Shown piece after piece: positions 22,072 to 34,000 of a DNA stretch of 64,000 bases (within the stretch, counting starts at the first letter, position 1; the number at the start of each line of letters is the position of its first letter). This DNA is from Drosophila persimilis. Lineage: Eukaryota > Arthropoda > Insecta > Diptera > Drosophilidae. A program made the position numbers and the translations under genes. The notes beneath the pieces were generated by a model. The model ran no database searches and was not told the DNA's origin. It was given only the letters and a program-made list of their open reading frames with translations. The stretch is from NCBI RefSeq assembly GCF_003286085.1, contig NW_020825288.1, forward strand, positions 25,420,001 to 25,484,000, written 5' to 3'.

Positions 22072-25000
22072 ATGGAAAACCTTAACTTTGCACGCACGCC
22101 GCAATTTCTGCGCAAAGTTATCAACGAGGCGCGCAGGTAAAATAAAAACAACAATATCAAACATCAAACATATAGGTGGGAGGGAGAACGGTTGGGAAAA
22201 GTCAAGCAACCCACCACCAAGAAATCACCACCCACCCGCCAGCCGCCACACCACACCACACCACGAACCAACACAAACCACCACACACCACAGAATGTTA
22301 TAGAGAGACACCCTGTACTCCGTAGATGGATATGTCGTCTAGCCTGTCTATGTGGTTTGTTATGGTCTCGTCTGGTCTGCTCTTGTATGTTGCACCTTAC
22401 AGGTTTTACTTGTTTTCCTTTAAGGCCTGCGCCCCCTTCTTGGGGACAGTGGGGGTTGCAGAAGCAGCAGCAGCAGCCCAGTAGCGTCTTATGTAACTTT
22501 AGCCTGCAGACGTAAATTGTTGGCGGTTTGGGGTCCTCCTAAGCCAGGCCTCTGCATTCACTGCTGTGCCCCTTCTGTGCGCGCACACGCGCCACTTGAG
22601 GAGACCGCAAACAAAGACGGAAGGCAGTAAACCAAACCAATTCTCCTTGGGCTAACCAAATATCTGGATACCCTTAGGAATCCAATTTCATAGATTCATT
22701 TCTCAGATAAATTACATATTTGTATCGAACGGTATTTTTGTTAGCACTTTATTTATAGCTGCAAAAGAGAATACTCGAGAAAAGCACAAGAACAACACAC
22801 ATTGCGTGTGCATGACTCGATACATTAATGCTCGACTCGAGACGCACAAGCGAATGCTCCCGAATTTGAAAGGCCGATCCAAATGCATTCACTGTAGGGT
22901 ATTCTATACAGAATGGTGCACTGTGCCCCTTTCCTCTCGACCATCCATACCCCCACTCACCCTCACACCTAGTATCCTTTCCATTGTCTTTCTTTGTGCC
23001 ACAGCACATACCCGTTACCCATAGCCGGCGGATATCATTTCGTATATGTACAAGCAATGACGGGGCCCTCCGGCAGCTCCTCCTCGTTTCGTTTTTTCGA
23101 ACAAAAGTCTTTGTTTCGTATTAATAATTTGGCTCCTCTTGACTTTGTCCCCATCTATGTCAATGGGCTGTGCGCTATCGAGTCCAAGGCGACAGCTCTT
23201 TCCCGTGCTTATCGGAAAGCTGAATGGAAATATGTGTGGGTGGGTGCTGCCCCATTTTATACCCTAGCTGGGGACGAGGGGCAGGGGTGCGGGCTTGCTT
23301 CTGGCTATGGTGCAGCTTCCGTTGGAGCGTGCCAAGTGGTGTTACACCGATATACATATTAAATATATTTGAATATTTCGCATACTCGTGCATATGGGAG
23401 TCGTCATTCCCATCATCATATACGTACATATATAGACCGAGTGATGCATGCTTTTCCACACAATCCGGTGGCAGGCAGCATCTCTTCTTCCTTTCTCTTT
23501 CTATTCGCTCCGTAAAGCACTGCTGATACCCTGTACTTGTTTTCTGTGCACTGTGTTTTTCTTTACAATCATTACAAAGGTGAAACATACATATTTATTT
23601 AAACATTTGTGTTCAAAGTTATGCAGAAGGCGATCTATTTTATGCAAATCCATGAGAATCGAATTCTTATTCTAAATTCGGAAATAAATGTTTTAAAATA
23701 CTCGCATCTTTTTTTATTTCTGAAATGAAAACAAGTTTTTCTGATAGACTGATAAGCTTTTCCAATCTATAGATCAAATAATGATCAACGAGAAACTCAT
23801 ATTTTTCGACTTTTCTTGAATTTATTCTTTAATTTTGAATTTGAACGCCTCAGGTATCAGAAAAGGTAAATTTAGGCTGCAAAATTTCTTGAAAAGAAAG
23901 TTAAGAACAACTGCTCTAAAAATTACAAAAAAATATAACAACGTTAAGAAAATCAACCAGTCCATCAGTTTCACAGGCTCTTGTATAGTACACATGTTCT
24001 TGAATGAAATGGTTGATATTTGGTTCTGTGAGTCATATTCGAGTTTGTCAATCAGCTCTAGTGGGACAGAGGTTGAATCACAATGTTTTCCACGATTCCG
24101 CCCATGCAAATTCGAGGGCAATGGGTATCCCATAGTACTATAGGATGGTACAACATCTGTTTGTTGTGATGACCTAATTGTGTGGACAAATAGTGAGATA
24201 AAAAACTAGTATTTCGGGGGAATTTTAAAGACGAAACTATAAAGTTTGATAGATCAATAGTGCATATGTTGATCGATATAGCAGCTGCTTGATAATCGTT
24301 GGAGCAGAAATAATTGTGGGTTCAAGGTCGAAGATCCATAGTCATACGCGCATCATCCATGTGTTTATGAATTAATTAACGAAACATTCCACAATTCATT
24401 TATTTTGCTTGTGTGTGCTTCTCCGCGTTCTTTGCAGATCGTTTATACACACCGCCCCATCCGCTCGGGGACAGCATCCAGAGGAGGCGTCAACAGAGCC
24501 ACCACACGACGAAATGGAACTCGCCCACACACTGACCCTCAACGAGGAGGCCATGAAGCAGCTGCCGGAGCCGAAGCGGCCGGTGTTCGAGCTGGAGTGG
24601 CTGCGGTACCTGGAGAAGTCGCTGCCCCATGTGGCCAAGCACGAGATCAAGGCCAACCAGAAGAAGCTGGTCCAGCAGCTGTCCGAGCGCATCCAGGGTG
24701 CCCCCGGTCCGCCCATGCGGAAGCTGATAGCCAGCGCCCTGGCCACCCTCTTCTCGGTGGGCGACACCTTCATGCTCTTCGACACGGTGAATGCATGCAA
24801 TGATATCCTGAAGAACAAGGATGATTCGCCCAGCTATCTGCCCACCAAGCTGTAAGATATATCAGGCCCAATCGTAGATCCAATTATATTCCGATACTAT
24901 TCCCTTCCGCAGCGCTGCCATTTGCGTCTTGGGCTCCATGTACGAGAAGCTCGGCAGGATGATGGGCAGAACCTATGAGGACACTGTCCAGATACTCATA

Positions 25001-28000
25001 CGCACCCTGAAGAACGCCGAGTCGCAAGCACGGATCGAGATCATGCACACGCTGGAGAAGGTCAGCGCCGGCATGGGCACGGCCATTGCCAACGTGCACA
25101 AGGACATCTACAAGGCGGCCAAGCACTGCCTGCTCGACCGGGTAATGGCCGTGCGCGTGGCCGCCGCCCGCTGCATACTCAAGATGATATACAGTGCCCC
25201 GTTCCTGTACCAGACGGAGCTTGAGAGCCTGGGAACGCTCTGCTTCCGCGCCTTTGATGGCAGCAACTACGAGGTGCGCTGCGCTGTGGCCCAGCTGCTG
25301 GGCACGCTCCTGGCCTACACCCAGCAGCTGGCGGAGGCGGCCCTAAACAAGAAGGCCAATCAGACGGTTGTCCTGCAGGCGGGCAAGGGAGCCACGCAGC
25401 GGCTGGTGTCGCTGGACGAGGCGCTGGGCATACTGATGTCGGGATTTCTGCGGGGCGGAGCCTCCTTCCTCAAGGGAACCGGGGAGATCATCAAGGGCAG
25501 CTCCGGAGTGAATCGGGAGGTGCGTGTGGGCGTCACCCATGCGTACGTGGTGTTTGTCCAATTCATGGGCAGCGTCTGGCTGGAGCGCCAGTTGAGCGTG
25601 TTCCTGGCCCACGTCCTGGATCTGGTGGCCAATCCGAAGGCCGCCTGCTCGCACGTGGACGCCGTCTACTCGCGCAAGTGCATCAACTTCATTCTGCGCT
25701 CAACGATCGGCAAGATGCTGGGGGAGAAGGCCCAGACCGCCGCCTGCAAGGAGCTCATCCATCTGGTGGCGAAGCAGATGAACTCGATCGACTTCAATCC
25801 GGAGAACGCCAAGGACTCCAACCAAGAGACCCTCTTCAGCCAGCACCTGCTCGTGTGCGCCCTCCAGGAGCTGAGCTCCCTGTTCATCTGCCTGGGCACT
25901 ACGGCCCAGAACCTGCTCGGAGACCAGTCCCTGCAGACCATCGACGCCACGTGCGCGGTGCTGGTCCATCCGTGCGCCGCCGCTCGACTGGCGGCCGCCT
26001 GGTGCCTGCGCTGCTGCTGCGTGGCCGTGCCCAGCCAGATAACGCCGCTCGTCGACCGCTTCATCGAAGCTATCGAGCAGATGCGCTCCTCCCCGGAGGC
26101 CATCGCCGGCTACAGCTGCGCCCTGGCGGCCATTTTGGGCAGCGTGCGCTACTCCCCGCTGGGCATACCCCACACCAAGGGCAAGGTGGTGTTCAACTGC
26201 GCCGAGGAGCTGCTGCGCTCCGCCTCCCAGAATAGCCGCATGTCGCTGCACCGCACCCAGGCCGGCTGGCTGTTGATCGGGGCTATCATGACTCTGGGAT
26301 CGCCGGTGGTCAAGGGTCTGCTGCCACGCATGCTGCTCCTGTGGCGCAACTCCTTCCCGCGCTCCAACAAGGAGCTCGAGTCGGAGAAGGCCCGCGGGGA
26401 CGCCTTCACCTGGCAGGTGACGCTCGAGGGACGTGCGGGTGCCCTCTCTGTGATGCACAGCTTCCTACTCAATTGTCCGGAACTGGTCAGCGAGGACATC
26501 ACCCGACGGCTACTCACTCCAATCGAGAGTGCGCTGGCCATGCTGGTCAAGTGAGTACATATCCAGATCTATATCTCTCCTGCCTTCAACCTCTTTGTTA
26601 TGTGCAAATGCTAATGATGATGTTTCGCCTTGCAGTCTGGCCACTGTCCTCAAGAGCTATGGCACCCAATTGAAGGCTCCGGCGGCCATGGTGCGCCTAC
26701 GTCTCTTCGAGACGCTGACTCTGCTGCCGCCCAATGCTTTGGAGGCCTCCTACACGCATCTCCTCCGCATGCTCGTCTCGGAGTTTACGCTCTCGGACAA
26801 CGCGGCCAACACCACCAACTCGCTGCTGCGCACGCTCTGCCACGGCGATGACTCCATTATTCTCGGCACCTGGCTCCAGGAGACCAACCATCGTACCATC
26901 GAGGATCAGGTGGGTTGTCTAGCCGGTCGGAAAGAAAGACCCCTCCGGGGTTGTCTGTAGGGCTATTTTACTGTGTGTCCTGTGTTCGTGGTGTGCTAAC
27001 AAATCTCTCTCCTTTGAATCCTTTCTCCCCCACCCTCTCTCTCTCTACTCTGTGTAATTATGCATTCCCAAAGATGGAGCCCAATCGCAAAGTAGATGGC
27101 GAGCATGTAAGTGAATTGCAGCGGCTCAATCGCTTATGCTTTGCTTTCCTTATGATTACTTCTCAGAATCTAAGTTCTGTTCAGTTTCGTTCTCTATTTT
27201 TGTTTTCGTTTTGCATGAACACATAGGAATCTACTCCTCAATGCTTATCTAACCCTTCTGTTGGGCTTTTTGCTGGCTGCTTTTTCTAATGTTTAAATTC
27301 AGTTGAATACACATAGATATTTGCGTATATATACAGTTAATTGTGGAGTATGATGTGTTAGAAATCGTTCTTTTTTAACATAGTTCAAATTCAAACAGAG
27401 TCCAATCTGTCCGTTAGCCGTGAAGATGTTTATCTGAACCGCCGCCTGGCAGCTGTAGGCTTAATGCTTGAATTCTTGGTTCTAGGAACTGAAGCATGGT
27501 GTCCAATCTTTTCCAGTTTGTTTCTGATTCAGTATTGGATTTATTGAGGCCCGATCCCTTTATTAATGCGAGGGACTCTCTTGTTGTTATGTACAGCTCG
27601 TTCAATGACTTGGGATCGTCATGGATTGTATTGTGGTTGAGAAAGTGGCTCACTACCGTGTTTGCGAAAACTCTGTTGTATCTGTATCTCGGTTATACCT
27701 CCTATCATTATTTATATTTCGGATCAATCCATCTGCCTAGCCGGTAACCGTGGCTTTAAGAAGCCACATCTTCCGTACCGTGGGCACAGTTGTTTCATGA
27801 ATCAAACCTGAAAACAGATCATGGAACTGTGATCATTTTAGTATTTCCCCATCAAACTTTGGCATACTGGTGCGTGGAAGCTGCCGTCATCATGGCTTGA
27901 CGTGTCTAGTCTTGCGAATGCTCTTTACACCACCTTTTCCAGTCGTATCCTCCTCTTACTGGGTGCTCATACTCCTCACGAATGCTGAAGTAAACAAATC

Positions 28001-31000
28001 ACTTAAAGTTCGTCCTCCCGCCTCTGAAAACTGTTTCAGATTGCTTTTCATGGAAGGCAATTTGCTGTAAGCCTCCGTTGGCTGGTGGCTCAGATGATTC
28101 TCTGACGTTCGACTGACGTTCCCCACGATTGTCTGAATTCTGCATAAGCTTTTAATTGAAGATCGAAGGGCCAGGTAGAGGCGGCTGCCAGGCTGTTTTA
28201 TTCGCTGTGCAGCTGGATGCGCTCCAAAATTCAACCGATGTTGGTCAAAAGAGTAATATTGCAGACGACGTACTGGACGGAGGGATTTGTGGTGTTCTCC
28301 AGTCTATGGAAGGCACGTACAACAACTAAATTTGATCGCCTCGATGGTAATCGACTTGGAGGCTTGCTCTTGGCTGATTATCTGAATGTGTGAGATTGGC
28401 CGAGGTGGTGGTACTTACTGGTAGGAGATGCTACCGTAAGTGTCTGGCCTGGTGCCAACTTGTATAGAAGCTGTCTTGAATCCTTTCACTGTCGCTTGGT
28501 TGACAGTTTAAAAAGATTACCAAGGTCGGGGTCACCAAATGAGAGTATCCTACGGTGCACAAAGAGGGTCAGAAGAACCGACGACAGCCTTTGATGATTG
28601 CGATGGAAGATGAGTGAGATGCAGTTGATGATACTGATTGGCTATTGGGCATTTGTGATAGGCAGCAATTGCACCAGTGTTCTTTGCACTCCGAGGAGCG
28701 ATTACTTTTGACTCAGCTAAAGAACGAAAGAACGTTGCAGCCTATGCTGCTTCCGTGTGAGGGCATATTTAAGAATCTATCGGTACAGCGGGCAGGGGGC
28801 AGGGGGCAGGAATTACTCTGAGTTCTAGATTTAATAGTACGAGCAATGCACATAGATATTTGAATATCTAGTAGAGCAGAATACAGAATGGTTAAGCTTC
28901 AGTGCTTCACTGATTGGGAGTCGAGTCGAGGGTGCTGTTCTCTAACAGAGCAGAACAGAATGACATTGATACGCTGTACAAATCACCCATAAGCGAACGG
29001 AATCCATCGTTTTCATTGATTGTTCCTAGAGCCAATCGTTTTTCAGTATTATTATTCTTTTGCTTCGAATATAGTTTGCATTACCACAAATATATTCTGT
29101 GGCACATACTCGCATGCGTATATTTTATTCAGCCATGCTCCGGTTATCGCAAATCGCATCAGCCGTTGCTAATGAGCTTGCGACTTCAAACATTAATAAA
29201 TATAGATTGGTGAAAACCAGAGCATGGCTGATTGCTCTGTTAAATTACTCACTACTCACTCGTTCTGGAAGGAAACACTTCGACTAATGACCCACTTTCT
29301 ACTCCATTAGCTGCAGCCCAATAGTGCGGCTGGTTCGGGGGCACTGGAGCACGATCCCTGCTGCCTGTACCGCCCCAGTTGGTACGCCCATGGAAACGGC
29401 AGCGGCAGCAGCAGCGGCTCAGCCACGACGTCCGGAACTGGAAACTCCGGAGGCAGCAGCTCTGGAAACCTACAGCTGATCAACAAGGCCCAGCAGTGTC
29501 CCGGTCCCCTGCCGCTGGGCGTGGCTGTGATCGACATGTCCGTGACGTTGTACGGCACCATATTCCCGAAGGTGGCCAACAAGCATCGGCTGCAGATGCT
29601 GGAGCACTTTGGCGAGTGCATCAAGCAGGCGAAGAGCAGCCGCCAGGAGGCGGTCCAGATGAACATCTTCACGGCGCTGCTGTGCGCGCTAAAGAATCTG
29701 ACGGACAGCAAGACGAGCCTGGGCCAGGAGGATGTGCGGAGGAGTGCAACAGGTCTAATCGTGGCCTCGCTGACCAGTGCCAACTCCACGATACGCTGCG
29801 CGGGAGGCGAGGCTCTGGGAAGGCTGGCTCAGGTCGTGGGCGACTCGCACTTCACCGCCGAACTGGCGCAGAACAGCTTTGACAAGCTCAAGTCGGCCAG
29901 GGATGTGGTTACACGCACGGGACACTCGCACGCCCTCGGTTGCCTGCACCGGTATGTGGGCGGCATGGGCTCCTCTCAGCACCTAAGCACCAGCGTGTCC
30001 ATCCTGCTGGCCCTAGCCCAGGACAGCGCCTCGCCGGTGGTGCAAGTTTGGTCGCTGTACGCCCTGGCTCAGATCGCCGACTCCGGCGGTCCCATGTTCC
30101 GAGGCTATGTGGAGGCGGCGCTCACGATGTCCCTCAAGTTGCTGCTCAGCGTCCCGCATGCTCATGTGGATGTGCATCAGTGTGTGGGTCGCGTGGTCAA
30201 TGCCCTGATCACCACCGTAGGACCGGAGCTGCAGGGAAGCGCTGCTGGAGTCAGTGCCATGCGCGGCTCCTTCCTGTGCTCAGCCGCCCTTCTGCAGGCG
30301 CACGCGGACCCCCTGGTTCAAGCCGAGGCGATCGGGTGTCTGCAGCAGCTGCATCTGTTCGCCTGCAAGTCCCTGCAGCTGGACTCGCTGGTCCCGACGC
30401 TGGTCAAGATGCTCGCCAGCAACTACTTTATCCTGCGCAAGGCGGCAGTCTCATGCCTGCGCCAGCTGGCGCATCGCGAGGCGAAGGAAGTGTGCGAGCT
30501 GGCGCTCACCATAAGCCCGGAGCAGTGTCCGGACCTAGTACTAACCGAGTACGGACTCCCCGGGCTGCTCTTCTCGATGCTGGACACCGAAACGGATGCC
30601 GAAATGCTGAAGAACATCCACGACACCTTGACCTCCATGCTGCAAATGCTGGCGGCAGACAATCTCAGCTCCTGGCTGAGCCTATGCAAGAATGTGCTCA
30701 CGGTGGCCGTGGAGGGCGGCCTGGCCGAGGACAGTCCACCCACTGGGGCGGATCACGCGAACAAGGATCACACGTCGGGGCAGGAGGAGGACGACGACGA
30801 GGAGGAGGAGTATGCCGACGATGTGACCGAGTACAGGGCGGAGGAGAACACCTCCACCCATCCGGCAGTACAGCCCCGCTGGCCGACCCGCGTCTTTGCC
30901 TCCCACTGCGTCCGGAGGATCATCTCCAGCTGCGAAGCCTCCAGTCCCATGCACTTCGACCTGCTCCAGGCCAAAGAGCAGCAGATGATCAAGTCCCGAG

Positions 31001-34000
31001 GCGACTACCTAATCCTTCATTTGGCGGAGCTCATCCGCATGTCCTTCATGGCGGCCACCTCCGACTCAGACCAGCTGCGGCTGGAGGGACTGCGCACCCT
31101 CCAGGAGATCATCGATCGCTTCGCCAACGTCCCAGAGCCCGAGTTTCCCGGCCACCTGCTGCTCGAGCAGTTCCAGGCGCAAGTGGGGGCCGCCCTGCGT
31201 CCCGCTTTTGCCCCAGACACGCCCTCCCACGTGACGGCTGCCGCCTGTGAGGTGTGCTCCGCGTGGATCGGCTCGGGAGTAGCGCGGGACATCAGCGACC
31301 TGAGACGCGTCCACCAGCTGCTCGTGAGCTCCCTCAGCAAGCTGTACACGAAGACGAACAGCACCCAGCTGTACAACGAGTCCATGGCCACGCTGGAGAA
31401 GCTGAGCATCCTCAAGGCTTGGGCCGAGGTCTATATTGTGGCCATGATGGGCAACGGCAAGGCGCCGGCCTCCCTCCTCTCGCTGCAGTCGCAGCAGACC
31501 GCCGCCGTCCAGTCCCTGACCGCCGTGGAGGCGGATGTGGACCAAGACCCCACACCCGACAGCAGGGGCGAGAGTCTGCTGGGACTGGTGCAGCCGGAGC
31601 TGCATAATCTGTCCACGCACTGGCTGAACGCCATGAAGGACCACGCTCTGCTGCTGCTGCCGGCCGAGTTCCAGTCGCAGCTGCCGCACGATGGCGGCGC
31701 CTTCTACACCACGGATACCATAAACTCCTCGAAGCCGCATTACATGACCAGCTGGCCTCCGCTGCTGTACGCCTCGGCCCTGTGGCTGCGGGACGAGGGC
31801 TTCGCCCGACACCAGGAAACAGCCGCCAGCTCATCGGCGGAGTCCAACAACAACCACATAACGCACGGCTCCCTTTCGGCGGACCGATTCCACATGATAT
31901 TCGGCATCTGTATGGAGGCCCTGTGCAGCATGCGCAGCTCGGAGAAGCCCAAAAACATCGTCAGCTGCCTGCGATCCCTGCACAGCATCTTCGACTCGAA
32001 GTGGGCGCGCCAGCAGCTGATCAAGGATCGAGCCCTGACCATCGAACTGTGTCACGTGCTGCACCGACAGATCCTGACGCGCGACGAGCTGTTGGTCCAG
32101 CTGCTGTGCGTGGAGATCCTCAAGCAGACCATCCAGGCGGCGCGCGAGGATCTCGACAACAGGCGCGACGACAACGCCAATGCCGAAGACAGCCTGCAGC
32201 TGGGCGAGGACAACTCCATGCAGCCCGGCAGCTCGCACGTGTACGCCGTCCTGGAGGTGTGCCTCTGCCTGTTCGTCCGCCAGATACCGAGTATGAACCC
32301 AACCAAGCAGAGCGGCTCGGGCCTCCAGCTGGACTACGCCTACGCCAAGTTCCACTCCACCGCCTCCTTCTTCTCCGTCCTGAGCGACGACAGTGGTCTG
32401 CTGGTAGCCAGTGGGCTGCAGTGCGTCGAACAGCTGTTGGATCTCTGCACGCCACGCGGAGCCCTCACCATTCTGCCCACCATCCTGTACATGACCACTA
32501 GCATCATCAAGGAAATAGCCAACAAGTCCGCCATAGACAGCAGCATCCTGGCCAACACCAGCGCCGTGCAGGCGGCGCTTCAGTGCCTGCGCTCGGTCTG
32601 CGTGCATCGGTGGTCGCGGCAGGCCGACACCGCCGAGGACTGGCAGCAGCTGCTGCAGAGCGCCTTGGCTACCGTCATAGATCTCACCAAGACGGCTGGC
32701 GACAACGAGGAGCGCAGAGTGGATGAGGTCACTATGCTGCTAGCCATCGCCGTCTTCATTCTCCATACCCCAGCCTCCGTGGTGGCCGCGCCCTCGCTGC
32801 AGTATCCTTGCATCAACCACTTCCGGCAGTGCCTGCAGTCCGAGCACCTGTCGGTCAAACTGAAGTGCATCGAGACCACGCGCTCCATTTTCGCCAGTGC
32901 CGAGCTGAAGACGGCCACCCCCTACATCCACGCCCTGGCCCCGCGCATCATCGAGTCCCTGTACGCGGAGTCCAGCAAGACGCCAGCCAGCGAACTGGAG
33001 CTGCAGGTCACCCTGGAGAGCATTGTCACCGTGGAGCAGCTGATCGATCTGGCTGAGCCACAGCACCGTAAGTGCTCATGTTTAAGGCGATTACTGATCG
33101 CTCTCTCGCGTTGTCTTTCCATTCGGGGTATTCCTGTTCATCAAGTCATGGAGCCTTATTCTGGGATTGATCATTTCTCTTCTGCCTATAAATAGCATTA
33201 TTTTCCATTTTTTCCGCTACTATCTGCTTAATTTCTCGTTGCTGTGTCACTGGGTTTGGCGCTTGTCCACAAGATGAATAACGCCCATACATTCCTATGG
33301 ACAGTCGTAGGCTGTCGAGAGAGTGGCCGATCTCGAGTAATACCTTCTGGCTTTCCAACCAAATCCTAAATATCCTAAAGAAATCGTGTACCATAGAAAT
33401 GTATGGGCGTTATTCATCTTGTGGACAAGCGCCAAACCCAGTGACACAGCAACGAGAAATTAAGCTAGATTATTAGATTATAATATAGTAGATAGGAAAT
33501 CCATTCAATATCGATATCAATAGCTGTCAATAGAAACCATTAAATGGAACAGAGAAGAAAAGATTACAAACCTTGAGAACAGATGAAAAGATTCTTCCGA
33601 TTGACGGATAAGAGGCCTCTTCGCTTCACACAAACCTATACCGACAGAAAGAGCTTTATTCTCAGAAAAATGTAGTTTTCCTGATTCCATACATTGTTCG
33701 GTATTTTAGTCAAACTATAGATATTTCCCATTTGTAGGGTGTGCAGAGATACACTTGTACTCGTACATAAAAAACACATATTTCGATTTTGATTTCGCTA
33801 GACTTCATTTTATTATTTTTTAACGGGAATACCCTCTACATAGTCTATAGCTTGTTTCGCGGAAACCCCTTTCCCTCCCCCTCTAGTTGACACTCCACCT
33901 TGTCCATCCCATCGGCATATTCCATCAACATTTGCATTTGCCGTTAAGCCGCGGCGCCTTGTTCTCTCTCTCTCTCTCTCTGTCTCTCTATCTCTCTCTT

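Noticed and set aside
25700-26458. 252-codon minus-strand frame
   Set aside because: Antisense shadow of HEATR5B exon 24913-26550, where the plus strand matches a known family.
29940-31250. 436-codon plus-strand frame
   Set aside because: Alternative frame of the large HEATR5B exon, Pro/Arg/Gly-rich, typical of off-frame GC-rich coding DNA.
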